This document shows positions 26,756 to 38,791 of a stretch of 64,000 bases of DNA, piece after piece; within the stretch, counting starts at the first letter, position 1; each line of letters opens with the position of its first letter. Origin of the DNA: Aquila chrysaetos chrysaetos (lineage: Eukaryota; Chordata; Aves; Accipitriformes; Accipitridae); contig NC_044014.1 of assembly GCF_900496995.4 (NCBI RefSeq), positions 3,778,501-3,842,500 of the forward strand, given 5' to 3'. The notes beneath the pieces are model-generated. The model was not told where the DNA came from. It did no database searches and saw nothing but the letters and a program-made list of their open reading frames with translations. Position numbers and translations under genes: made by a program.

Positions 26756-28109
26756 GTCCACTAATAATCTCCAGAAGCACTATCACAAATCACAGTAAAG
26801 AGAGTTAAATGGATTGATTGGAACAGATGAATTACACTTTCAATACACTCACATTTCAGATTTCTCTTCTCCTACAGCTTTGACTTTTCTAGTCTATTGA
26901 AATGCCCTGAGACCTTGTTTCTTCATTTTCTGCAGCTGCACCTGAACACCATCTCAGCACTGACTGTTTACATTCCCCCCATCTGGAATGTACTGAAGTT
27001 TCTGAAGGCTGTAGCCAAAACTTTTTTTTTTTTTTCCAATGAGAGGTCTGGTTACTGCTGGAACTTTAACTTAACCTTATTCATTTCTTATTTCACCACT
27101 TCAGCCAATGATGACTGTTGACAATTCCCTCTGTCCAAAAAACTCTATTATTGCAAAGCTGGTACTTTTCCCAGCACCAAGTTCTAATCACAGATGCTTT
27201 AAATTGTTTTTTGTGTGGATAAGGTCTCCTCGAGGGCTCAGTTAGTGCCAAGTAAACATATTCACCAGCTGACTCCATTAGAATGGATACAGCTACAAGC
27301 ACTCCACACCAAAAAATAAGGACCAACTTTTCTATAGAAGTCTATGATATAGCCAGAGTGCAAATCAAAAGTCATAACAATCTCTATCCTGAGTGACTGT
27401 ATAGTCACTGGAGTCTCAGAATGCTTTAAATACAGTTACAAAATCGGTTCAGCAATTTTATTAATGGTGAACAGAGCTCATCTCATCAGATACCAAACAA
27501 CTTCAATGCCTTTCTTACAGAATGTGCTATTCCAAGTACTGAGGATACAGAAATGCAACAATAAAAACATTATGGCTGCAAGGAAGTTCCGGAGAAAGTG
27601 TTGAATCTGTTAGTCCTCCAATTGATATTCATCTCCAATAGCAGCCCTAAGTCAACGACAGTACAACAAGAAAACGGGCCAAAGCTTAAAGAAGAAAGGT
27701 TATTTCCCAGTGCAATACTGTTCTTGGAGAGGCACTATCCTGCACCTTGCCCTTCCTCTTCAAAGTCTCTTGTCTTTTGAGGAACAAAAAACATTACTGC
27801 CCTTTATACTCTGGAAACAACATGAAAAAAAGTTAAGACAAACGCCTCTCAGCAGCTACTGCTAAACACAAAGTTTTCCAAACTTCACTTCTCAGGACAT
27901 GTTCACCCACAGCAGAATGTGTCCAGGGGCAATGCCTCTCAGAGAACTGCACTTCCCAGTAAATAACTTCTCCTTCCTTCTCATCTAAAAGCATCAAACC
28001 ATAAGCATGAATAGCATGTTGTACTGCACAGCATTACAAATGCATTAAGTAACAAAAATTATATAACTGTAAGCACCTTGGCCATAAAATTACTAGCATA
28101 ACAAATATC

Positions 28110-28230
28110 CAGCAGCATTAAAGCTATTGAGACAGAAACTCTGGTAACCTACTGACAGCTGAGAGAGTAATACCTGGTAAATAACGAAGGTACTCCATCC
28201 TGCTCTCCAGAGCTGGGTCATTGCTACATG
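28110..28230 (-). pseudogene. FANK1: Possible degraded FANK1 ankyrin exon
   Basis: The minus strand just downstream of the clear ankyrin exon contains HVAMTQLWRAGWSTFV and, in another frame, LSAVS. These recall the DVVDTGSGWTPLM and VSAVS stretch of the next FANK1 ankyrin repeat. The parts are in different frames and stops intervene. Position and order are right, but similarity is short, so this is a suggestion only. Confidence 0.3.
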
Positions 28231-29497
28231 TGCCAAATCTCCATTGCATAGTTTACATCCTCCTACCCTCCTCCAGAGACAGTCAAGCAGCATTCCTCCC
28301 TCATCCCAGAGAACCGCCAGGACTGAGTAACCATATGCTTACGTTAATGTTGGGAGCAGAGTGACGTGAGCTGAGGGACAGGGAACCTCATCACAACTCA
28401 CAGCTCCCAAACGAGACAGCACGTGGAAGAAAGGGGATTTGTAAGGGGAGAGAAAAACCCAGCCTCACCCTCAATTCTACAGAAGGGCTACAAGACTAAA
28501 TTCTATCCCACAGTATACAAGTTTTGAGTGACACCTATACTATTAAAACACATATTATCCTGCCCACCTTTAAGAAAACCATTAGGCAAACATTAAGCTT
28601 ATCTAACACATACCCAGTCTTCTCTTGCCCCTTGCTCTGTCTGCACTCTTGCAGCAGCCTTTGTCGATCTGATTTTTTTTCTTAATCTAAGTTTGTTTTA
28701 CAGGTCATCAATTTAATTTCTCAGTGCTTTAGGTTCTCCACTATTCTCAATTAGAATAACATTATATCCATCAATCCTCATCTCTGAATCTTCAGCTTGT
28801 CATTTAGCCTCCCAGCAGTCTTGATCAGAGCTTTTCAACACCTTATCAACTGCAACCATGTTGATTAAATTATACCATCTATTTGCTGATATTTACTGAG
28901 CCATTACTAAATATGTCCAATTTTGTTTGCTAACACACGTTTGTGTCTCTCTATGATGTGAAACCAAAACCAGGCAATGCTGCCTATCTCCTGTTTCATG
29001 GAAACCTGCAAGTAAAACAAAATATCCTGCTTTTATTAAACCTAAAAATGTACAATTATAGGCAAGGACAATTCCCTATTATATCCTGTATCAACTACTA
29101 ATGAGAAAATTTCCTTAATCCCTGTTCCCTATTAAGGAACTGTTATTTTCCCATTAATTAAATATAGCTAAAGAAGAGAGATCTAATTACAAAATCACTA
29201 CAATTGATGCAACACTGTCCTAAAGACTTAGAGGTTATTCTATTTATTGCTATCATATTAGTAGGGTTTTATCCACTCCTCCATTTTTCAGTCATTTTCA
29301 CAGTTCTTCACTCTTCTGAACCCCTGCCATTGTCATCATCCTTTCAGGCAAATAAGTTTCCATTAAGCAGCAGCACTCCTTTGCCCAAAGGATTCAGAAA
29401 TGTATCAGTGCAGGACTAACATGAGTATAAAAAATTAACCTCTTCACATTTTGGACAATGCTGTCTTCTCTGCAAAATGTATAGATGAAAAACCTAC

Positions 29498-29663
29498 ATT
29501 ACAGCCATCACCAATCATCCATTCAATACCATGACAATGTCCTCTGCCTGCAGCCTGGTGCAAAGCTGTATGGCCTCCCAGATCTCTGGCTTCCCAAGAA
29601 GCGCCTTGTGATCTCAGGTACGTAACCATATCCAGGTGACCAGCAAAAGTAGCTAACATCAGG
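29498..29663 (-). CDS. FANK1: FANK1 ankyrin-repeat exon (intact frame)
   Basis: 166 bp on the minus strand between an acceptor (atattacag) and a donor (gtaggt). It enters with one base completing a codon and leaves at phase 0. It encodes about 55 residues of ankyrin repeat ([44 protein letters not shown]), closely matching FANK1. The usual W of TALHWAA is Q here. No stop or shift lies in this exon, unlike exons 2 and 3. Confidence 0.9.
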
Positions 29664-30562
29664 CTGTAATATTAAAAATACAGAAGAAAAGGAAATTAAC
29701 CTGCTGCAAAACCAGGACATCATTATCACTGTTAAAAAAAAATTTGCGTGCTGACTACCATGCAAATTTCTGATAAATAAGAGTAAAAATGTATCAATGG
29801 TAGCCTCACTCTAATATGCGAGAACTGAAATATTTGACCTTGTGAAGGCAAGGTGTTACACCATAAATATATTTTAAAAGCTTGATGCCCTCCTAAGAGC
29901 TTTCTGAAACCTCTCGAAGGGTTGCCTCAATTCAGAGGAGGGAAAGAGGACAGACGAGCACAGAAGCAAGCGCTGAGAAATCCACATTTGAATCTCAACT
30001 CTCCTACTGCCTTAACTATCCATTAGTTCAGAAAGGGGATATCATTACATCACCTTCATTTTACACCAAATGTCATTCTTCTTCTCACTGAATTCTCAAT
30101 TCCCACTCTGGTGCAAGGGTGTGACCTTTATATTTCCATATATCAGCTGGAAAATATTGAAACCTAAAGGACCTGGACTTACACCTCTATTCCAGAAGAG
30201 ACAAAGTGTGGCTCTGAAAATAGGTTTCCTTCTGCTTGGGTAAATTCTTAAAACACCCTTCTCATGCCTAAAAGGCAAAGGTATTTAAGATGCTTTTATT
30301 CTCCAGAGGTTTGTAACTGCATTTCTATACCACCTATTGCTGGAGGTCAGTGGCACTAACCACTAAAATAAAACCAGCAGGCAGGTGTCTCCGATACTTC
30401 TTCACATGCTTCAATACAGTCAAGTGTGTGTGCCTGGAACAGCTTTCAGCAGCTGTTTAACATCTCCATCAGCTCTCTAGTTAATCATTATCTCCAGCTC
30501 AAATGGTAGGATCTTAAACTCTGCACCTTTTCTTCAGTGAATGTCTAGAACTGCCTTCATCG

Positions 30563-30800
30563 TAGGATCATTAAAACTGGCAGGGACCTCAGGAGGTCTC
30601 TAGTCCGGCTCCTGCTCGAAGCAGGGTCAGCTCTGGTCAGACCAGGTTGCTCAGGGATTTATCTAGTTCGGTCTTGAAGACTTCTAGGGATGAAGACGGG
30701 GCACAACCTCTCTGGGCTACCTGTTCCACTGTTCGGCAGTCCTCATGGCGGAGAGCTTTTTCTCATATCCAGCCAGAAACCTCCCTTGCCTGAGTTCTTG
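30563..30800 (-). mobile_element. Old CR1 LINE fragment (3' part)
   Basis: Diverged CR1 3' sequence. The plus strand shows the familiar reverse-complement pattern (ggcagggacctcaggaggtc, gaccaggttgctcaggg, acaacctctctgggctacct). It carries many substitutions and small gaps. It lies in the FANK1 region, upstream of the intact ankyrin exon on the minus strand. Confidence 0.75.
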
Positions 30801-31344
30801 TCTGTTGTCAAGTCATCGGTGGACTTTAAGCATCTATAGGATTAGACAGACTGAAGGCATTGGGGAAGTTTAAAACATTAGACTAACAAGTGTTTGTCTT
30901 GAATTTTCACTCTCATCCTTTCTCTCTTTTTATTGAATACTGTGCTTTGGATGCTCTCAACATCATTAACTGTACTAGCCACACCACTGGTTCTTGGATG
31001 ATCCACTTCATTTAGTTTAAAATCATTCTGGTTTTTAAAACCTTAACCATAATAGCAAATTAAAATAGATACAATTTAATAAGAAATAAAATAAATAAAT
31101 AAATAAAAGTACGGTGAAAGAACCCTATAATATTGTAGCACTCCAGCTAAAGAAATATCTCATCAGAGATTATTCTTTTACTTATTTTCTTAAATGATTA
31201 AAATATCAGATGATTGTGTTGATTTTCAGCTGACATCCTCTGCTCCTATGACTCTTCTGTCCCTCAGCATGGTTCCACAGCACCTCTTGTGATACTATAT
31301 ATTTATAGATAGTAGATATATATACATGTACATGTGTCTTAAAA

Positions 31345-31540
31345 TTTATGAATGCAGGACTTAAAGAGGTCTTCCAGGTCATCAAGTCCAGCCTCCTGCT
31401 ATTACAAGCAACCGTATTATTTTATGCCTTTCAAAAATTTAGCACATACAGTCCTCAGTGTAACGAGAATTTTTCCACTGCTAGCTTGATAGCTATTCCA
31501 AAAATCTCAACATGCTGATGTGAAAAACCTTCTTTTTTTA
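31345..31540 (-). mobile_element. Possible very old CR1 fragment
   Basis: The text around 31360-31400 (aagaggtcttccaggtcatc then aagtccagcctcctgct) is CR1-like, and the rest is too diverged to be sure. Confidence 0.4.
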
Positions 31541-34500
31541 CTGAGACAGTTATCTTTTTTCAGTTCTCTGTATTACAGTCAGACTCAAATCTGATTGGTG
31601 CTTAATTATCTGCATTTATCTCTCAGAGGTTACAATTAACAAAACTGTAGGACACTCTCAACTAATGAGTCTTCAATGCAGTGCTTTGCCAAATAACATT
31701 TCTGTGTCAGTCACGTCAAAACCAAGTTCCAGTTACCAATAGATGAAGTTTTCTGTTTATTTTTTTCATTTCTAAATGAGAAACCATTTATATTTATCAC
31801 AGTGCTTTTTCCCAAGTACTAGGATATATTTATCCCACTAGTAAGCAGACTGGCCACCATGGAAATGAATATGCAAAGAGTCAGCTACACCATGGTTAAA
31901 TTCACATTAAAAGGCTTGTTGTCTTGGATATAGCAAAGTATACTGTGATTCAAAATACAGTACTATACTGGCTTACACAGTCACTCATATAATAATTCTA
32001 CACCACATCAATGTATTTACTAAATATGTAGTTAAAATGTAAATAAAGCAAATTAAGCCGAAAGCAGAATGCAAGTGTGATCACTGTCCATCATCCTCAG
32101 TCAGCTGTAGAGTCACAGTCCAGCTGACACTGCAGTGAAATGGTTTTGTAGAAAGAATTGCACATGAGGCCCGAGGGACAGTGTTGAAAGCATGTCATGT
32201 ACCCTGCTTAAACAAGCTGGTTGAGTGGGTAAATGCAATTCACGATTCAGAAAATTAGTCTACAAACATTATCTCAGCAAGCAAAAGTAACTATCCTGTT
32301 TTACAATACACTGTTACCCATTGAATGTAGAGCTGCACAGTAATTTTAGCTAGAAAACCTTAAATACTTTATAAGCTCAGAAAGTTTTTAAACCCTGGCT
32401 CCTTTGTTGCAAATACGTACTTTGACAGAGAGGAAAACATGATGCAATGCATTTTTTTTTCAAGCAAAGACAGTAAATCATAACATCGACTTCTTCAATG
32501 AATGCAGAAGAAAGCTTAAAAACTTTGGGACAATATGTATAGGAAAATATATACGAGAGAGTGAGCCCACCAGTTCTTGAAACATTTTAAGCAGTCCAAG
32601 AATGATGGGCAGGACATGAAAGAAACCAAGCAACGCCATTCCCTCCTGCACAATTTATCAAATTTCCATGCAGGACAGCACAGCTGCATGTGGGGTATAA
32701 AGCTGCCCAGAAGAACCAGCACTGTTTACCAAAATAATGGGAAAATCAGCAGAAAGTAGTTGACAGACACATGGATGCTCCAAGGGAAAGACCTACAGAA
32801 GCTGTGTGGCTGTCCCACCAGAGAAGTAAATATGGCAACACCGCAAGAACATGCACATGAGTTACTTACTAAAGAGTAGCAAGCTACAGTTGGGAGAAAT
32901 GACTTCTGTGGATCACCAGAGCCCAGGGAAGAAAAAGCCAAGACAGTTAACAAAAATCATCAGAAGGAATACAGGTTCTCCGGGTAGGATTGCTGGAGGC
33001 TAACAACAATTTTATCAGCCTCCCCACGATCATCAGTTCTGTGATTGCCAACCACCGGGGTTGAATAGGTGTCAAACAATGCAGCAATCAGCACACAAGG
33101 ATTTTTATGGATTTACAGCTTAACTAAGAAGCATCTGCCGAATCCCTAAAGAAGTCTTTATGCTGAGGTTCTGTAATTTCTGGACTACCCTAGCTGATGC
33201 CCTTTAACACAGGGGGTGGAGGTGGCGTTTAGTAACAGCCTAGAAATAAAAGACATAATTACCCACCTACAGAACCCTAGACCTAAAATGACATTATTTG
33301 GATGGCACCCTCTAGGCTACAGAAAATTCCTGAAATTCTGTAAATGAAGAGCAACGCCTAATGCAGATTAATTCTGAGCTACCTCCCTCTTTCTTCGGCA
33401 TTATGCTTTTAAACAGTGCTTCTGCACATCCAGCACACTGAACTCACCTGCCTAAGTGACTTAACTGCAGCTGTTTAATCCTTCAGTAAAAGGGACTTAA
33501 AAACTGACCTACAATAAACAGAAACTGGCATTTGACTACATACTGGATCTTCAGTGAAAATAGCATAATAATACTTTCAGGGTACAAGGGAAGATAATCA
33601 GCAGGACACACAGCACGGTGTACAGTGATGTACAGTGATCGTTTGCTTTTGAATATGGAGAAATAGGTTTTCTTCAAGCAACTCCCTCACAAAACGTACG
33701 TGAAGCAGAGAGGTCTGACACAGAAAAGGATGCCTGCTTTTTATCTGGCAGTGCTCCCATGTTATGTGGAAGTCTGCTGTAGTTTAGCTTGGGACAGCCA
33801 TTTTTAAAGAAAGATATTAATTTCGTTTGATTTCTTTCCTTGCAAATCTACGAATGCACACATGGATTAGTGAGGGGGGAAAAAAAATCACTATTGGTTA
33901 GAGCTGAGTACATACAGACCTTCCGTAATACGTAAAGAATACATACAGCAAAAGTTTCCACTCTTTAGCTCCCATGTAAAAGACATCACTTCTAACCTAC
34001 AACATTCAGTGCTAAAAACTGAGGCAAAAGCGGATTGTCAAAGCCCACCGGTTCCCTGAACAACACGGACATGAAGGCAGAGACGCACAATTGTTCTATA
34101 CATGGCTACGGGGCTATTATCCCTCAGCTGCTTGATACCAATTCTCTGGCTGGAGATCATCATCCCCTCCAGAGAGTCCGCAAGGAAACTCTAATCTGCT
34201 TCAGCGCAAGTTCAACCAGCTCCAACCACACTCACTGGATATTAAGCTAAATGGCTTAAACTGAGCAGATGAGAACCTGCACCCTAGGCATGGGCTAAGG
34301 GCATGGTAACCTCCAGCCAGGGGTCTGAATGGGAATTTAATTGTTTTCAACTTCAACACCTATAGCAAAATCTGGAAAATATCAGACAGCCCAAGACAAA
34401 AATCAACAATATATTTTTTAACTGTGATCTGAACTAGATGGTAAATCACAGTCTCCAGATATGAAAAAACAATGATATAAAAGGTACTTCATATAATTTA

Positions 34501-34586
34501 ATACAGATATTGATATCATTCTAGATATATACAGCAATATTTATATGTCCTACAGTCTCTATGTGTCATATAGGAAATATACTTAC

Positions 34587-34669
34587 TCTATACCTCTCTT
34601 TTCCATTTCCATTCTTCTGTCCGTTTTTGCTTCAATATGAATGCTTGCAGAGTAAGTTTTAGCTAAAAT
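34587..34669 (-). CDS. FANK1: FANK1 ankyrin exon (probable)
   Basis: 83 bp on the minus strand between ttacatttgcag and gtaagt. It enters at phase 0 and leaves with GA, which the next exon's C completes as Asp before LMLA. The frame reads ILAKTYSASIHIEAKTD then RRMEMEKRGI. This fits the FANK1 stretch ILVSNGTDVNLKN in position, but the end is longer and more charged than the mammalian one. Consensus splice sites and matching phase support it; sequence similarity alone would not. Confidence 0.6.
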
Positions 34670-36009
34670 CTGCAAATGTAACAGCTAAGCCTGATATAAA
34701 AGAAGATACACTGATAATTGAATTTTGAAAGTACAATAGCATGTCATTTATGGTATTATAACATTATAATGGCAATTATAATGTAAATAACATTTACAGA
34801 ACATTGTATAACACCATTATTAAAACATTTAAATAACATAATAATGCTATTTAACACTTCTAAATCTGTTCTTTTAGACCAGAACATTTTCTTACCCTCC
34901 TTGAAGAATGTAAAAAACTGCCTTTACACCATTTACACTAACAGGCAATGGCATTGTTCTCCATCCATTGGTTCTCCTATAGAAAGTAAAGCACAAAGCA
35001 TTTTTTCCAAAAAAGAGTTGGACACATTCATTTTAGTCGTATAGTATTAAGCTCCTGCTGGTAGATTATTAATCTTCATGTTTCATAATATAATATTCTG
35101 ATATCTTTTAGCTTCCGGTTTACTTACTCCAACAACAGAACCCTTATCACAATTTTCAGTTAGCTATGTTTCATGTAATATATTATTCAAAGTTGTGATA
35201 AGATCTGATATCATTAATATGACAAAATATTTCAGATATGGCCTTCTTTGGAAACTTTGAAGTGGCTTCAGAGTCTGTCTTAAAAATACCTTCTAAAGTA
35301 AACAAAATAGGATCAAATGAAGTCTTTGTATCCTTTTGCTCACCAATTAATTTTAACATCTTTTTTATTAAAACGAAAACAGAGGTTATGTTTAGATTTT
35401 GCATGTTTATAGTTCTTTGTGTTTATTTGCTAGGTAACCCAAAGCAAATATTTTTCAGGTAAATACGTAACACTGGAATAGTCCCAGAACCATGTAGAGA
35501 GGCCCCTAACAGCCATCCCCTGTATGAAGAGGGGAAACAAGGGCAATGGAAGCTCAAAGAGACAAGTTGCAAAACCAAAATAGGAAGAACAAAGCTAGAG
35601 GCAAGGGCAGAACAAAAGATAAGAACATAACAACTGAGCACAGTGACAGTGCTTAGCTGCAAAAATTACTTGCAGGGAGGAGGAAAAGAAAAGGAGATAC
35701 AGAAGGGAACAAGACAAGAGAGAAAAAGTATGAAAGAACAGGAAGGAAAGCAGAAAACACTCAAAACTTTTGTCAAGTTGAATTGAAGTCTTGTATTTCA
35801 CTACATTATACTTCCCTGGAAAACGTTGCAACTCCGCTGCAAACCTGCAAATCAGCAGTCAGAAAAAGGGAGTAGCACAAAATTCCAACCAAAAAGAGGA
35901 GCTATAATTTAAAGTAACAAAGAACTTGTGGAAAATAAATACAACTAAATGGAGACTATGGAGAAGAGGAAAAAAGAGATAAAGGCTGCCCCCAGCTCCC
36001 AAACAGAGG

Positions 36010-36292
36010 GTGCAGAGAAGATGGAGAGCCTCTTCCCTAGGTACACGATGGATGCTTTGGATGACGGGAAATTCTGACTTGATATAAGGAAACTATTTAC
36101 TTTACCATGAGGTGGTAAAACACTGGAACCAGAGCACAGAGAAGCTGTGGGATCTCCATCCGTGGAAAGCTTCAAAACTCAACCGAACAAGGCCTTGAGC
36201 AACCTGCTGTAGTTAGATCTGATCTGAGCAGAAGGCTGGACTGGGTGACCTCTGTGGGTCCCTTCCAGCCCACAAGAGTCTGTGGTTCTCCA
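36010..36292 (+). mobile_element. CR1 LINE fragment, plus orientation
   Basis: The 3' end of a CR1 copy: acactggaaccagagcacag, then gagcaacctgctgtagttag, then gggtcccttccagcccac. It lies opposite in orientation to the other CR1 pieces in this window and in a FANK1 intron. Confidence 0.8.
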
Positions 36293-37178
36293 CAAGAACC
36301 CTTTTTCAGAGTGAGGAAATCTTCACAGTCTGGTATAATTTTTAACAAGAAATTAATCTTTTAGCTAGGGAGATTAAATACATTTTTTCCCTTGGTTTCA
36401 CACAAGAGATCTGACCTTTCACAGGAAATGTGATTATTAGACGAAAGCAATGAATCTGTGAGGGTGAAGGTCACATATTTGTCTTTTGAAATAAATTTTT
36501 CATGTATTATCTGAGCTGCTCAGTTGCAAACGTGCAGGCAGTCATATCGCATGGTGATAACACCTTTATTTACAGAATTTACCAAAAGCAGTGAATAAAT
36601 GACAAGTCCATTGGTGATGACATTCACCAATTAACAAGCAGCAGCTGTTTGTCGTCTTTTCTTAGGGTACAATTGATTAAAATTGCATGCTTCATTTAAG
36701 CAGAATTCTCTTGTACTTTACCAAAGGGGGAGAGAAAACTTCTTTCAAATAGAGCAGTTTATTTTCTGATTTATTGAACATCTTTCCAGCCAAATACAAA
36801 TTAGAAACCTATTTCGTTTTGTTGTGTATAATATGCAGACACTATTTGAAAAATCAGAGTTAAAATATTTTGAATATTAAACAAATTAACTGTAACAAAA
36901 ACCAGCTGGTGCAACAAGTTATTTCAGGCTTAAACTATACAACCTTTTCTATTTAGTCCACGTGTATATGTACACAGATACACACACAAACACACATATG
37001 TATGTTATATACATGTGTATTAGATAGTATGAACTGACATGTTAGTATTAAGACTTTCTGGATGTTAGATCAAGCTGAGGACTGCTTGAACCAGCACGGT
37101 CTAATCTGCAATGCAACCAACCTACAGCAAAACTACTTAAAGAGATTTCTGCTTTGTGCAGTTATGTAATATAAAAGC

Positions 37179-37480
37179 TTGAATGCAGTTAGAAAGTATC
37201 TAAAACCCATGATGACATCTCAGCTCTTCAACGTAGTAGGCAAAGGCAGACTAAGATGCATCGACTGGAGCCTGAAACTAAGGAAGTATATACCAGAAAC
37301 AAGGTGTACCTTTTTAACAGGGGTAATTAATCTCTGGAACAATTTACCTACTACTGTAGTGGATTCTCCACAGTTATTCCAGTTCAGCCATGAGCAAGAA
37401 TTTGAAAAGAAAATCCTGTTGCAGAGGTTATGCTAGACATTAGATGCTGCCTCTAATGATCTGGGCAACTTGCACAGTAA
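37179..37480 (+). mobile_element. Ancient CR1/L3-type LINE fragment with an open frame
   Basis: An 85-codon plus-strand frame (37179-37436) reads LKLRKYIPETRCTFLTGVI and NLWNNLPTTVVDSP. This is the motif order at the end of L3/CR1-clade reverse transcriptase proteins (R-x-x-F, then V-x-x-W-N-x-L-P-x-x-V-V). It is more diverged than the other CR1 copies and is likely an old insertion. The open frame is probably chance survival. Confidence 0.6.
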
Positions 37481-38662
37481 CACTTTTCAACTAAAAAAAT
37501 ATTTTAAGGAAGTTCTGATTACTTAAAAAGCTGAAGCTTTGTTATAAATGCATGAAGAAATGTCTCAGCTTTGGAAGAAGTGCTTCCAAACAAATGAATC
37601 TGCATAAGTTTACTGCATCTAAGTGTCTCAAATATTCTATACAACAATTCTTAAACACTATCAGTTTTAAACATCAAAAGCATCCATAAAAACACATGTT
37701 CACATTTTAGGTGTGCTCTCCTTCACTGTGGAAAAAACTTCTGCAATGCCAACTTGGAGAATTAATGAAAAAGGCTCATGGTAAAAAACTAATTCCTGAA
37801 GTAATTTCAGGTGTTATCTAAAAATATGCAAAAATAGAACTTCTGAAAAACTTGCAAATGAGTTGCCTGATTCCAAGCAGACATTATTTAAGCCTGAGAA
37901 TGTTTATTAGAAAAAAAGTACTATTTTTATTTTATTTTTACTATTTTTATCATTAATAATTTTTATATTATTCTCATGATAGCTGAACATCTGCCAGTTA
38001 CAGAAGTTATTCTTGCTTCTGTCTGCTTAAGAACACCCTTTATATGGTTGGTCTCATCCCACTGGACACCTCCAACAGCAATTTTTAACAACTTTAGAAG
38101 CACAACATGTTCAAGGCAAGGTATTCACTGACCAGGGTCTCAGACACCTGAAAAGAAATAACATTTTTTTATTGAGAATATAAGTGACAAGTAAGTTGTA
38201 GACATGCATGCTGTTTCCTGCACTTTCATTGATAGAATCATTTCTGGTATCACAATCATATTTTTTCCTAAATCCAGCAGACATGAGATAGGCTACATAA
38301 AAAGTACGCAGCTGCTTTTCCACCGGCTTACCGTGAACGACTGTTACTTGGCTAAGGAAAAAAGATTTTTAATTTTTTTTTTTTTTTTTTAAAAGGAGGA
38401 AGGAAATCAAGTAACCTTTTATTCTTCATTTTAAAAATTATGTTAGAGAACACTCTAGAGACTATTATAACTACAATTTAATCTACAGAATAACTTTAGT
38501 CCCTATTAGTTAATCTGAGTATTAAAATTATGTGATTTTCCTAATGTCTGCTCAGAAAACACATTTTTTTAAGCATTCCTTTTTTTTTTTTTTTTTTTTT
38601 TGTAAATCTGTCTAAGGAGTCCTTGAATTAGTCACTTCATTATAATTTAAAATCTGTACTAC

Positions 38663-38791
38663 TTTCTAGTAGGGAACACAGAGATAACTGGACTATAAGC
38701 GAAAGCTCCTTTAGGGCTAGTGACCTTTAATCAATATCTGTAGGACATTCTTGGCTCACAGCCACCTACAACATGCTGTGTAGCACATCCT
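38663..38791 (-). pseudogene. FANK1: FANK1 exon 3 (fibronectin III) with an in-frame stop
   Basis: 129 bp on the minus strand after ctttcttttctttttag, starting with the base that completes the Thr codon left by exon 2. It reads GCATQHVVGGCEPRMSYRY, stop, LKVTSPKGAFAYSPVISV, following FANK1 ([26 protein letters not shown]) almost residue by residue. The TGA at 38731-38733 sits where the family has Arg, a change explained by CGA to TGA. The presumed donor, gtagta, is weak. Without this stop the exon would be open. Confidence 0.88.

Larger units (their letters stand above)
17141..29497. other. Interval between ADAM12 3' UTR and the last clear FANK1 exon
   Basis: 12 kb with no exon I can assign firmly. 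It holds a G17 run (17381-17397), CpG-richer exon-like sequence (17700-18290), a GA repeat (about 18247-18264), a G16 run (18772-18787), a C20 run (20069-20088), a CpG-rich island (21680-22060), a solo LTR (26188-26755) and a possible degraded FANK1 ankyrin exon near 28110-28230. FANK1 must end somewhere here. Confidence 0.6.
29664..34586 (-). other. FANK1 intron between the two ankyrin exons
   Basis: 4.9 kb. Contains the two CR1 remnants above and an (AAAT)n stretch at about 31081-31107. Nothing else recognised. Confidence 0.6.

Noticed and set aside
27440..27560. Minus-strand VVWYLMR-stop, like GWTPLMR of a FANK1 repeat
   Set aside because: Three identical residues and a stop; the candidate at 28110-28230 is better and both cannot be right.
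28621..28690. Minus-strand lysine-rich end (IKKKNQIDKGCCKSADR..., stop), faintly like the FANK1 C terminus
   Set aside because: Would come before the possible next ankyrin exon at 28.1-28.2 kb; low-complexity lysine similarity is not evidence.
31815..31860. Minus-strand MVASLLTSG, similar to ankyrin text VASLLIDAG of FANK1
   Set aside because: Wrong order relative to exon 29498-29663, no splice site, and a stop follows at once.
33483..33677. Minus-strand frame with HRAV, like the FANK1 stretch LHRAVSVND
   Set aside because: It lies downstream of the ankyrin exon at 34587, the wrong order for FANK1, and similarity ends after four residues.
35183..35462. Overlapping open frames on both strands (73-74 codons)
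   Set aside because: AT-rich chance frames; no motif, and no paired splice sites with correct phase.
37720..37795. Plus-strand exon-like piece between tttttag-type acceptor and gtaaaa
   Set aside because: Weak donor, wrong strand for the host gene and no recognisable product.
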